From Ailanthus altissimus (lineage: Eukaryota > Streptophyta > Magnoliopsida > Sapindales > Simaroubaceae): a stretch of 64,000 nucleotides of DNA. Position numbers and translations under genes: made by a program. The notes below the pieces were generated by a model. That model saw only the letters and a program-made list of their open reading frames with translations, ran no database searches and was not told the DNA's origin. Shown in pieces: positions 11,894-23,510 of the stretch. The stretch spans positions 6,696,001-6,760,000 of the forward strand of contig OX327704.1 of NCBI GenBank assembly GCA_946807835.1, written 5' to 3'. How positions within the stretch are numbered: position 1 is the stretch's first letter; every line of letters begins with the position of its first letter.

Positions 11894-13000
11894 ATGAAAT
11901 TATCTTTTGGGAATATGACTCTTGAGGTGAACATTTTCAATATTGGCAAACAACCACGAGAAGAAGATGAATGCTATCATTTATATATGATAGACACACT
12001 TGTAGCAGAGGAAGCTTATAAAAATCATGGCTCTGATTCTTTGAAAAACCTTCTCAATTTTGATTTTGAAGAATTGTATTATCCTGATGTAACAACTGAT
12101 GTGTTTAGTATTTTTGACTCACAGGATAAAGGGATTCAATTTTGGCAGCCACGCTTTGAAGAGTTGCCACGAGAGATGGAGAAACCAAAACTATCAAACC
12201 TCGAGACACCACAAGTTGAGCATTCTCCAATGCCTAAAGGTTTGAAACACGCATTCTTGGGACCAGGTGATACCTTTCCTATCATCATTTCTTCTGAACT
12301 TAGTGCTGAATAAGAGGAAAAATTGATAAAATTGTTAAAAGAACATAAGTCTGCACTAGGTTAGACCATAGCTGATATTAAAGATATTTTTCCATTGATA
12401 TGCTCCCATAGAATTTATTTAAAGGAAGGTACCCAACCTCATAGAGACCCACAAAGAAGACTTAATCCAACAATGAAAGAAGTAGTGAAGAAAAAGGTCT
12501 TGAAACTATTAGATACGGGTATAATCTACTCAATTTCTAATAGTCAATAGATAAGTCCAACTCAAATAATTTCTAAGAAATTTGGGTTTACTGTTGTGAA
12601 AAATGCGAATAGGATACCTATTCCAACTAGGGTGGTAAGTGATTGGCAAATGTCATTGATGATACAAACTTAAACACAGTCACTAGAAAAGACTATTTTT
12701 CATTGCCTTTTATCGACCAAATTTTAGAACGTGTAGCTGAACATCCTTTTTATTGCTTTCTTAATGGGTATTCAGGATATTACCAGATTGAGATAGCTAT
12801 AGAAGATCAAGAAAAAACCACTTTTACATGCCCTTTTGGTATTTGTGCTTTTCCTAGAATGCCATTTGGATTATGTAATGCACCAGCTATTTTTCAACGT
12901 TGTATGTTGAGTATTTTCTCTGAAATGGTTAAAAAATGCATGGAAGTTTTATGGATGATTTGACTATTTTTGGTAATTCTTTTGATTTATGCCTACTTAA
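11894..13000 (+). pseudogene. Athila reverse transcriptase, broken
   Basis: The open frame at 11894-12313 is the linker upstream of reverse transcriptase. The polymerase follows: IADIKDIFP at about 12368-12394, NGYSGYYQIEIA at about 12760-12795, PFGLCNAPAIFQRCM at about 12860-12905. The catalytic box reads MDDLTIF at about 12951-12971 but lies in a different frame, because one base is missing from the run of T just before it. Stops at 12313, 12363 and 12548 add to the damage. The enzyme would copy element RNA to DNA. Confidence 0.88.
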
Positions 13001-13760
13001 CTCGAAAGCTGTTTTGAGTAGGTGTGAAGAAAAAGGACTTGTGCTAAATTAGAAGAAATTTCATTTCATGGTATCTTCAGGAATCATTTTGGGGTACATT
13101 GTATCTGAAAGAAGGATAGAGGTTAACAAGGCCAAAATTGAATTCATCTCTAAATTACCTACACCCAAAATGGTAAAAAATGTCCGATCTTTTCTTGGAC
13201 ACTCTGACTTTTACAGAAGGTTTATACAAAAAATTTCTGTCATATCTAGACCATTATGTAACCTTTTGCTAAAAAATGCAGAATTTACATGGACACAAGA
13301 GTGTAAGGAGACATTCCGAACACTCATTTCCAAACTCACTACCGCTCTTATCATGCAATCACTGGATTGAAACCTCCCATTAAATTATGTGTGATGCAAG
13401 TAATTATGCTGTAAGAGCAGTTCTTGGGTAATGTAGGGAGGGAAAACCCTTTATTATTTATTATGCTAGTAGGACTTTGAATGATGCTCAAATAAATTAC
13501 ACTACTACTAGAAAAAAAACTACTAGCTATTATTTTTGCCTTAGATGAATTCCGTTCATATTTGATTGGTTTACCTATTATTATTTTTACGGACCACGTA
13601 GCCCTTAAGTACCTTCTTTTTAAGAAGGATGCTAAAGCCTGTTTAATTAGGTGGATTCTTTTTTGCAGGAATCTGATCTGACCATCAAAGATAAGAAAGG
13701 CGTTAAAAATGTTGTTGCTGATCATCTATCCCGCCTTGAGTTCACTGACTCCACTAATTT
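13001..13760 (+). pseudogene. Athila RT connection and RNase H
   Basis: 13068-13370 encodes the stretch after the polymerase, including SFLGHSDFYRRFI. RNase H starts with MCDASNYAV at about 13387-13413 (the D of the catalytic core is visible) and ends with NVVADHLSRLE at about 13711-13743. Frameshifts near 13370 and 13515 split it. RNase H would remove the RNA strand during reverse transcription. Confidence 0.85.
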
Positions 13761-13894
13761 TCCACCCATTCGAGATGATTTTTCTGATGAACATCTTTTT
13801 GCTATAAGCCAAATACAGGTATGCACATATCGTAAATTATTTAATTTGTGGTGAACTTCCATCTAACTGAAGTGCACAAGATAAGCATAAGTTC

Positions 13895-15010
13895 TTGGTT
13901 GAGGTACGTAATTTTTATTGGGACAATCTATATCTTTTCAAATATTGTCCTGACCAAATTATGAGACATTACATTCCTGAAAGTGAAGTTTCTAGTGTCT
14001 TAAATTTTTTCCATAGTGCTGCTTGTGGTGGTCATTTTTCTATGAAGAATACTGTTGTGAAAATTTTACAATCTGGTCTTTACTGGCCCACTTTGTTCAA
14101 AGACACTAATAATTTTTGTCGTTCTTGTGAAAGATGTCAAACATTAAGTGCTTTATTCGAAGACATATGATGCCTCTTAACCCTATTCTTGTTATCGAGA
14201 TATTTGACTATTGGGGTATCGATTTTATAGGGCCTTTTCCCTCATCTTTTGGCTACCTTTACATCATTCTAGCTATTGACTATGTATCAAAATGGGTGGA
14301 GGCTGTAGCTTGTCATACTAATGATAATACAACTGTGATAAAATTCTTAAAAGCAAATGTGTTATCTAGGTACGGTACGCCACGTGTCATCATTAGTGAT
14401 CAAGGAACACATTTTTGTAATCGTTCTTCTGAAGCTTTGATGTGCAGGTATGGTGTTCTTCACAAAGTTTCACTGCATATCATCCACAGATAAATGGACA
14501 ACCCGAGCTAGCAAATAGAGAGATTAAACAGATTTTTAAAAAGACGGTTAACCCGAATAGCAAAGATTGGTCTCTACGCCTTTCTGATGCATTATGGCCA
14601 TATCGCACTGCATACAAAACCATCTTAGGAATGTCTACATACCATCTTGTTTATAGGAAAGCTTACCATTTACCTATTGAGCTGGAGCATAAAGCTTATT
14701 GGGCTGTCAAAGCCTTTAACTTTGATTTGAATGCTGTAAGTCTCCAGAGAAAGTTATAATTATCAAAAATAGAAGAGCTACGAAATAACGCATATGACAA
14801 CTCTAGAATTTACAAAGCTAAAATGAAAGTAGCTCATGACAAACAGATCTCAAGGAAACACTTTGAGCCAAATCAACATGTCTATCTTTATGATTTTCGA
14901 TTGCATTTACACCCTGGAAAGTTGAGATCTCGATGAACTGGTCCATTTATAGTAAGGCACATTTTTTCTAATGATGCTGTCGAAATCAAGGACCCTACTA
15001 ATGGGTAAAC
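13895..15010 (+). pseudogene. Athila integrase, broken
   Basis: 13895-14170 holds the zinc-binding HHCC-like part (HSAACGGHFS, then CRSCERCQ). The catalytic core follows with the DDE residues visible: first Asp in [10 protein letters not shown] at about 14208-14240, second in IISDQGTHF at about 14391-14415, and Glu in [10 protein letters not shown] at about 14506-14535. Frames 14134-14493 and 14442-14759 overlap because of shifts. The C-terminal part after 14759 (about 14770-15010) keeps the basic DNA-binding-like tail with stops. Integrase would insert the DNA copy. Confidence 0.9.
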
Positions 15011-15342
15011 TTTCAAAGTGAATGGACAATGGCTGAAAAGCTATGTGAAAAAGGTAGACCACTCTCTGTACCTATACGAGATCCCTCTTGTGGATCCTGT
15101 CTATCATGCTTGATTAGGTTCAATCTATCTGTACAATATTTTATATTTTATCTTTCGACTTTTTATTTTTGCTTTTATTTTCTTTCACATTTTATTTTCT
15201 TCTTTTTCTTTTTTTTTTCAGTGTGATTTTATTTCCCGGTCAAGTGGCAGATACGGTACTCCGTGACTATTAAAGTCGATTTCTCAGTTTCCTAAAAATT
15301 GTCCCTCAAATTGTGCATTCATCTCTTTTTTTTCCTTTCAAA

Positions 15343-15957
15343 ATGGATCGCATTCTTGCCAACCTTAAAAAAAGTTTTCCTCCATTGCCTCAAAATGCTC
15401 TACTTAAGATTTACAAAGCACGGTGTGAAAGACTAAGTTATTGATGTTGAGTAATATCCCTATGGATTTTCGTTGGTTAATTGAAGTCAAGGTTCGATTA
15501 TCTGGTGAGTCTGCAAATGATTTTGTTTCTCATATGCCTGGTCTTGGAAGAAGCTCTTATGCCAAAAGGCGACAAGCAAAGAGGTTACAAGTCTGTCATA
15601 AATGTGCTCGATGGAATTATAACTAGAGTTATCATTCTTTAGGATTTACATCTAGAAATCGAGAAGACAAAATTCAATTCATTAAGGATGGATTAAGTAA
15701 GGAGTCTTTAGATGATATCCTATTGACTCTTGAGACGCATCCCTGTGGGCTCGTGCAACGTGAACTTCTCGATTTATGGAATAAATTAAAAAATGAACAT
15801 CAATGGTATAGTCTCGGGAATCTGACTCTAAAAGACCCTGTTTACCAATTTATAAGAAAATTGGATGGGAAGCCTATCCCCGACCCATAGAAGGCGTTTA
15901 AGCCGTTACTAGATGTAAATCCAGAGGAAGATGTGAGCCACAATCACAACTACCTGT
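15343..15957 (+). pseudogene. Extra reading frame downstream of pol, unrecognised
   Basis: A start at 15343 opens MDRILANLKKSFPPLPQNA. The frame shifts near 15440, continues as 15441-15626 (MDFRWLIEVKVRLSGESAND, then SHMPGLGRSSYAKRR) and in pieces to about 15957. I do not recognise a domain. Its position between integrase and the 3' LTR is where Athila elements carry an envelope-like gene, but no signal peptide or membrane segment is visible. It is basic and looks like a soluble protein relic. Confidence 0.6.
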
Positions 15958-16143
15958 AAATACATATGTTTTAATTTTAAACTTTATTTTATGAATAGTA
16001 TGGCTACTCATATAGATGTCTCAAATTCAAATCTTTTGGTTAAATAATGCATGTAGGTCATTATATTTAAATTTTTGTGTTTTAATTTTAATTCTCTTCT
16101 GACAAACTGTCGGGTTACCACAATCATTATTATCATTTGATAC

Positions 16144-16154
16144 TCTATAAATAC
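16144..16154 (+). promoter_or_regulatory. Possible TATA box upstream of the LOG copy
   Basis: CTATAAATACA lies about 45 bp before the LOG-like start codon at 16197. It may be chance in AT-rich DNA, part of a captured 5' region, or element sequence. Confidence 0.35.
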
Positions 16155-16196
16155 AGCACCTCATTTTTATATATTGAGATAAAGGTAAGTGTAGAT

Positions 16197-16845
16197 ATGG
16201 AGGAAACCTCAGTTTAACCATTCTAAAATATATGTGTATTTTGTGGATCTAGTCCTGGAGGAAATAAAGTGTTTGTAGAAGCAGCAAACAATCTAGGAAA
16301 AACATTAACTGCAAGAAAAATTCATTTGATTTATAGAGGGGGTGTAGCCTTGGGTTAATAGGGTGTGTGTCAATAGCTGCAATTTAGGAGGAAGTCAAGT
16401 TTTAGGTATTATTCCTACAGCTTTAGCCGTGGGAAACCTGAGTGAGAAAACAATAGGGGAAGAATTACGAGTCTTATCTATACATGAACGTATAGTTAGA
16501 ATGCTTTACAATGCAGACGCTTTTATTGCTTGACTAGGTGATTTTGGTACCTTGGAAGAAATTTTTCAAATTGCCTCTTGGGCCCAGCTGAATATCTACC
16601 AAAAATCCATAGGTTTGTTGAATGTTAATAACTATTTTGATTGCTTACTTTGTTTTCTTAATCAAGTTGTGAAACATAATTTTATTTCATATTCGGCGCG
16701 ACAGATCTTCATTTCTGCCACCAATGCAGATGAATTGATTGACAAATTACAAGTAGTTACCTACGAACCTGACCCAGCAGTAACTCGAATCAATTGGTCG
16801 ATAGGCCTTAACAAGCGAAAATTGGATCTGACACTTCGTTTGTAA
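16197..16845 (+). pseudogene. LOG-like: Intron-less copy of LOG (cytokinin riboside 5'-monophosphate phosphoribohydrolase) inside the Athila element
   Basis: LOG enzymes release active cytokinin bases from their nucleotides in plant cytosol and nuclei. Starting at ATG 16197, the frame gives ten codons with two stops, then ICVFCGSSPGG (16230), the family's N-terminal signature. EAANNLGKTLTARKIHL follows. The GGG-x-GLMG part near 16330-16370 is broken by indels. GGSQVLGIIPTALA and ADAFIA come next. The active-site PGGxGT motif is destroyed (a stop, then LGDFGT at about 16531-16551). From 16552 the frame is open to the stop at 16845 and ends KLDLTLRL, as in LOG proteins. At 649 bp it covers the whole family length with no introns, whereas plant LOG genes normally have several. 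It lies in the element's own orientation. Not functional as an enzyme. Confidence 0.9.
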
Positions 16846-18210
16846 ATTTTTCTTTGTTTTATTTCTTTATCAACATCATCATTTTAGTTTATATTTGCTT
16901 AAGTGTCTCTCAGGTTTATTTTTTTTGAATAACTAGCGTTTCAAGTAATGTCTCTTATACTTCATCTCTTTCTATTTAAATATTGAGGACAATGTTTTAT
17001 CTAGTTTGGGGAGGATAACAGACATAAGTTGCATTTTGCATTCAAAAAAAAAATTTGTGGTCCGACATTTGATTAAAATGGCAGAGTAAAAAGTTCATTT
17101 TTGAACTCTTGAGACGCATTCTAGGTCAAATTAGAATGGCAAAGTAAAGAGTTTTAGTTCTAACTTTTGAAACGCATTTTAACTAACTTTTTGTTGTTTT
17201 GTTTTATGTTTCATGTATTGTTATTTATTGCTTGTAGTCTTGGTTATTCTTGTATAAAGTAGTTTGCTTTTCTGCCTAGGTATGATTTCAAAATTGTTTA
17301 GGTTGAGTCACTGTTTTATTTAGGTTACTAAAGAATGACTTCCAAAATATTTTTTAGCACAATGCTAAGCCTTATGGTAAGACGGATGATTCAATTTATA
17401 TAGCCAAGAGAATTTTTATATTTAAGTATATATTGTTCTAATCTCACATATCTTTTATGAATAAGTGAAAAGGTTGAGAAAACAGCTTATGAACCTTCAT
17501 CGATCTTTTGAATTGATTAATTTTTGTTTAGATTGATATTATTTAAATTAGGAATAAATTAGTTGCATTTGTGTATAATATAATTTGGTGAGAAACTTTT
17601 GTAATGCTTCCTTATATTCTTCAAAAATACAAAAAAAAGCAACAAGAAAAAAAGCAAAATACAAAAACAAAATGAAAAAAAAAAGAAGAATCAATTCAGT
17701 TTAATAAAGTCTTTATTCAATTTTAGAAAACAAATATTTTGTAAAGCAATTTTCTTACCAAGTTATATTTGTATTATTCTCACAAGCCAATTGAAGTTTT
17801 AAAGCTGGCGTATGTTAAGAATAATTGATTTTCTAAACAATTGATTTTCCTATCTTTGGATCTATGTTAGTTCGTATGTCTGTCTTTAAAATTGACTTTT
17901 TCTTGAGTGCTTAACTGTTTTCCAACTCAATGATAGAAATTATAACCTTTTAAAAATTCATACACCTGTGAGGATATGGAGTTGAGGCTTTTACTTGGAG
18001 AAATTCTCAAGACTATATCTGTTGTGGTTTGTAGTAAGATAGTTACCGTTTAATCCACACACACACATAATTTTTTGAAGTTATAATTGAAAAAACTATA
18101 ATAGCAACAATGATCTTGAACTGACTTTTTGTTTGAAATGCTTAAGTAGTTTTGCATATTTTATTTACGCTTGAATTGCTAGAGACTAGCAATAAGCTGA
18201 TTGGGAATTA
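16846..18210 (+). other. Athila 3' untranslated region with repeats and A-rich tract
   Basis: TTGAGGACAATG and TTTGGGGAGG at about 16982-17015 are typical of the 3' region of Athila-type elements. An imperfect tandem pair is at about 17078-17178, each copy containing AATGGCAgAGTAAA...GACGCATT. A long purine-rich A tract lies at about 17620-17695. No gene was found. The polypurine primer next to the 3' LTR is weak (TTGGGAATTA). Confidence 0.7.
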
Positions 18211-19772
18211 TGATGAACACATGAAAATGCATATTTATCAACAGATTCAATCACCATTAATATCACTAATTTTACCATTTTTGCACTTTTAACTTGAAAT
18301 AAAGTGTTCTTTTTAAATTGTGATTAATGAATGTTATTTGTACAGGTTTAAGTAAAATGGACATAACTCTCAATGTAAAAATCAAAATGAAGAAATTCTT
18401 GAACCTAGAGTAACATGACTCAATCTTACACAAACTTGAAGAATAGTTGAAAATCCAAATCCAACATGTTATGGGCCAAAGATTGAGTTACAATAGAATC
18501 GAGTTACAACTTTTGCTCAGCTTGACCCAACTCACGTATTTGGATCGTATCTCAAAAATACGTACCCAATTGGTATAATTTTTAAATATTTGAAATACTG
18601 ACTTAATTATCAACAACTCTTATATTGATGGTAAAGTCCAAATCAGCCGTTATCATAGACCAAATTATCTTGCAAGTGGGTAAAAGGGTTGTTGGCTTAA
18701 TTATGATGTCTCTTTGGTATTTTACCCATATCTCATTGGATACTCATCCAATTTGTATAAACTAGTGCCTATGGAAAGAAGAGACACAATTCTACAACTT
18801 TTATGTTGGATATAAAAGTTACATCGGTTATTTACATTATCAAAAAGGTGCTGCAAGTGGGTGAACAAGTTGTTAGCCTAAAGTTATTGAAGATTGATGT
18901 CACACATGACATATTTTAATTCATTGCCTATATAAGGACACTCTTAGGAAGTTTTCAACATTAGATAATTCTCTCTTATTTTCTTCTCATTAACATGCAT
19001 TGTAATCTAGGATAGAGTTCTTGGCAAGGCTAAGAGATAAACTTTTACATGTAATAAATCTACTTCTATGCTTTGATTCGTTGTCAAGAGCTACAAATGT
19101 TTGTAAGTTTAGTTTTGATTAAACTCTTATCTATTTATTTTTTATAATCCTGAGATTATAATTCTCATATCTTATATATGTTCAGTCATACTTTTCTTAT
19201 GTGATTCTTGTTGAATTATAATTGTTATTGGTTACATTGTTTTATATATTAATCTTTTACTACAATATTATCGATTGATATATTGTCAATCTTGGATAAC
19301 ATGTAAAGACAATAAATGTTTAATATTCAAGTTGATCTTTTATTGCAATATTGTCAAAATGATATATTGTTGATCTTAGATAACTTGTATAAATGAACAT
19401 GATTTGTGTTAATATTTGCAAAAGAGTTTAGTCATATCAAATGCATGTGTTATCAAATGTACTATATTTTACATATCTTCTGATTGATTGTTTAGATGTA
19501 AAACTGTAAATTGAGTTATAAACATTGAATCAAAGTGTATAGTAGATTTATAAAGCATAACTGTGATTCTCGAAGCCTTGCTTAAATCATTATAAGATAT
19601 TTCTGCAATTCATAGACAATTCTATCTCATCCACTTTAATTAATTAATTAATTTTCTCCTTTGCTACTGTTTTAATATTTTACTTCACCAACCTATTTTT
19701 CCAAAAGCTTCCTCATGGGATCGACACCTCAATTTATACTGCGATTGTTGCATTACATTTTGAGCATAAACA
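18211..19772 (+). repeat. 3' LTR of Athila-type element
   Basis: It aligns end to end with 7358-8922 and runs from TGATGAACACATG to GAGCATAAACA, 1562 bp. The TATA sequence CCTATATAAGG is kept at about 18926. Flanking ATAAG at 19773-19777 completes the target duplication. Confidence 0.92.
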
Positions 19773-19777
19773 ATAAG
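19773..19777. repeat. Target-site duplication (ATAAG), right, Athila element
   Basis: Identical to 7353-7357. Confidence 0.9.
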
Positions 19778-20800
19778 TAAATCGTTGTAATTGAGAAAAA
19801 AATCCAAAATTCTGTTGGAATTATCATTATGCAAATGTATAGAAATGTTTTTTCTGTGATGGCTAGGTATTTAGTTTTCTTACTAGTCATTAAATTTATG
19901 GTTATACTATGTAAAATTTCTAAGGTTTTCTTATTATTGCAAACCAATAGAAATGTCTAGGATTTTAGTGATGTTATGAAAGTTTAAAGAGATTTTACAC
20001 TTTTAAAACAAGTAGAAAGTTTGTATTATTGATGGCAACAAACTGAAAATGAATTTTATACGTTTTAGTGGTGTTATTATGTCACATTTTACAATTTTGA
20101 TGGAATAAAGTTGATCATGGCAGTAAATTGTCATCAAAAGTGGTTTTTATAAGATGTTTGTTGATGTTAAAGTTATAGATAGCATCTAAAGATGGTGTTT
20201 ACATCACTATTAGAGTATTGGATTATAATAAACACAATCATTAAGGAAAACTTGACTACTGTAGCTTGATTGCATTGAAGAGTGAGGTATGTGAGAATGT
20301 GTTTGAAAGACCACTAATTGCTCTAGATAGGTTTCAATTGACTGCAACGATTCCTTAGACATAACAAGTAGTGGAATTGGAATGACAGTGAACTAGTGTT
20401 GTTAGTAAATGAGTGTTTAAGGAGAAAATGATATTGCATAGACTTTGAGCTGGAGATGTTACCACTCATGTCATTGATTTCCCCACACTATAAGGTTTCT
20501 AAAGTGCAATAGCATAGACATGTAGGAAGTAGCCTAAGTTTGTAATCTTAGGAGTAGAAAACATACTTTTTCTATGTCTATTTGGTTTTTTTTATTGATT
20601 GGTTGTCTTGTGTGAGTAGAATTTTTTTTAGTTGATAAACTTTGGTTGAAAAGATGATCATTAGTTTATGATAAGAAAGAAAAATTTGCCTGAATTTATT
20701 TTACAAGTCTCTAGGAAACAATAGATACTCGAGATACTTGTTATATCATGAATCTTGAATGGAATTCAAGCTTATTTTTTATCCCTTATTCTTGAGCACA
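19778..20800. other. Intergenic DNA, nothing recognised
   Basis: No sustained frame or repeat was identified. The sequence to the left of the Athila element (6743-7352) and this stretch are the two halves of the pre-insertion site. Confidence 0.5.
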
Positions 20801-21408
20801 TTGAAATAAACTTGTATTAGTTGAATTTATTTTGCTTAGAGATACTTATGCTTAAGTAGTACATCATAATCTCAAGAACCAACACTCTAGAACTTACTTG
20901 ATTACTTCTTGAGGCAAAATCCTAGGAAACACATAAATAGAAAAATGACATTAGGTCATTTTTGGACTGATTGAGCCTTTTCTAGCCTACCTTACATGTA
21001 TATTTATCCTTAGTTATCTCGTTTTAGCCTAAAGCCCATTTTTTTCTACTTAACCACATTACAAGCCTTAAGGCTTTGTGTTTATTAATCCTAAAATCTA
21101 CTGGTAACACCATAAACCTTGAGTTTACTTAAAAAGTTTCTTAAAGAAAAAATATTGTATGTGTGAGAAAGGCTACTGAAATGAAAAGCAATAAGTCTTA
21201 AAGGCGCTTATCAATCTAAATTTGGAGATACATATAAAAAAAAGCTTTAAATGCATAAATACTCTCAGCTTAAGAAAAAGAAGGAATTCTTTGCACAAGA
21301 GTCATTAAAAGAAAGATAAAAATGTCATGAGTTTAGAGGAGGAGATAAATCAAAGAAAAAATATCAAGAAGTTCAAGTTAAAGTTAAGTGTTCATGGTGT
21401 GGTTTGTG

Positions 21409-21445
<37 letters not shown>

Positions 21446-22000
21446 ACTTTAACCCTAACCTTACGTTACAAGCTAAGTGAAGTCCTAAATAAATCTCAAG
21501 ACATGTGTATTTCTACATTAGTGGAGAGTAGTATGAACAGTAAGCTTATAGTAGTGTATTATGAATTGAATTATGCCGAGACATTATTTTTATGTACTAT
21601 CTTAAGTTATGGTGTAAATCTAAGTTTCATTTAACTAATAACTCACTTATTGCATACATGCACGAGTGATCATTTATAAGAAAGAATGAAGGACATGATG
21701 AATGATATAATGATTTACTGAGAGTTGTCTATTGTGTTTTAAAAAGACTTATGCCATTTAAAAGCCTTTGAGACAATGAGGATGATCCTCTAATCAACCA
21801 AGGCATGTTTAGTTTGTTTTTATCTTAGAGTTAATAAGTTATGAATATTTTTCTTTATTTTGCTCGAAGACAAGCACTAAATAATCACTTCCAGCACTTG
21901 AGAAGAAACAACTCAGGTTAGAAGAGAAGCTAATTTCTCAAATATTGAGCCCTTATTTAAATATTCACTATCCAAAGGCTTTTGAAGAAGCAAAGAAAAG
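20801..22000 (+). mobile_element. Probable 3' untranslated debris of another gypsy element
   Basis: Composition and phrases resemble the non-coding 3' part of the Athila element: an A- and G-rich tract at about 21225-21370, and TTGCTCGAAGACAAGCA at about 21861-21877, similar to a motif common in this part of plant gypsy elements. A TA dinucleotide run is at 21412-21442. No LTR ends or coding parts were found. Confidence 0.35.
21412..21442. repeat. (TA)n microsatellite
   Basis: About 15 uninterrupted TA units. Confidence 0.95.
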
Positions 22001-23510
22001 ACATCGGCTGTAGAAGTGGCTCCCTCAATCTTCAACGGGGATTTTGGAGTAAGTTTCATCAGTTTAAATGGTCGAGTAGGAGAAGAAGGTAGGATTGATT
22101 CATTAATTTTGTCCTCACCCTCAACCTAAATCTCATCCCTAATATCGATAGTTAGAAGGGGAGACTTTCTCAAAGAAGTGGGTGTCAAAGTGGGCATCCT
22201 GAGTGCATAAAATTTGTTGATTCTTAGATGCCAGTTTCTGTGAGCTATATACTATTTTTATTCTAAGAGCCTTCATTACTTTGGTCTGAAACAAAAAAAT
22301 AAGTCTTAGGCCGATTTTATTAACTCAAACTTACAAAAGTTAAATAAAGTCGATACATTACCTTTTGCTTCTTTTTTAGAGAAATCGTCTCCTCTTCACC
22401 CTTTCTAGTAGAAGAAGCATTGACTAAGGTAGGAATGGCTTCTATAAATAAATCAACAATGATTTAAACTCATTTGAAAGATCTACATACGAAAATTAAA
22501 GTAAGACTACCTTATCGAGTCGTATCACCAAGGATTGTGACCGATTCAAGGTCAAACAAATTATCTTTATTAAAATCATCTAAATAACATCCAATCTAAG
22601 TCGGCCAATTTTTTCTTTTATATGGAATATCACCAATAATACTGAATCTGGTTGTTGGAATTGGAGGTCTTGGTACACAAGTGGCCATTCAAAGAAAAAC
22701 TCTTTAAACAAAGGGTTACCAATTCAAACCCATTGAGTTTCACGAGCTACAGCTTACCACTTGTGTTCCACAATAAGTTTCTTCTTCCTTTGTCAGCATA
22801 ATTCCTTAATTTCATCTAACTTATGACAATTGTATATAAAGCCGTAAAAAATTTTAAAATCTAAGATTTCCTAAATTGGTTTACCATGAGACTTCTTCTT
22901 GCTGACCTACACATCAGCACCAAGATTAGTTTCTTCATCAGCATCAAAATTAAAGGATTAATGCTTTATCAATGGATAATATGAAATACATGTCGACTAT
23001 CTGACTTTAATATTCATAAAAACTATCAAGCTAACTAGATGAAATAGAAAGGTCGACCAATTGAAGGGACATTTTCAATTGAGTAGATACTTGAGATGTT
23101 TCCTCAACAAAATCTATGTCTTTGAAGATGACTTTAGTCCTAAAATACTAGTTGGCCAAGAAAAGGTTTGGATGTGGGATAGCTGGGACATAACGGAATT
23201 GTTGACTAGCCTCTTGCAGATGGTAGGTTTTAGTCCCATATTTGTTGTTGTTGGCTGATGCTATAACAGCCCTATGATATAAGTCCCTGACCATTAATCA
23301 ACTAATCCAGCATTTATGTCACTCAGCATTTATAACAGATTCTTTTACATTGGAAGGCTAATAATTATAAGATCACCTGGTCCATCTGGGACCAAATAAG
23401 GCTGGTCTAAGTCAACAAAAGTCTTGATCGTCAAGGTGGGTAGTGGTAAAGAAATACTTGCCTTGCTTAAGTTCCTATTGAATTAGCCAAGGGGTATAGC
23501 AACTAAAACA

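Larger units (their letters stand above)
7358..19772 (+). mobile_element. Complete Athila-type Ty3/gypsy LTR retrotransposon carrying a LOG copy
   Basis: The element is 12415 bp: 5' LTR 7358-8922, tRNA-Asp-type primer site 8928-8945, T-rich leader, gag, protease, reverse transcriptase, RNase H, integrase, an extra reading frame, an intron-less LOG gene copy, an A-rich 3' region, and 3' LTR 18211-19772. Perfect 5-bp target duplications (ATAAG) flank it. Gag and pol contain stops and frameshifts, so it is defective. The primer site and the integrase sequence fit the plant Athila lineage, which usually carries an envelope-like gene between pol and the 3' LTR; here that interval holds the extra frame and the LOG copy. 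The two LTRs remain very similar, so insertion is fairly recent compared with the family A solo LTRs. Confidence 0.92.

Noticed and set aside
13351..13725. 124-codon minus frame
   Set aside because: It is antisense to Athila RNase H.
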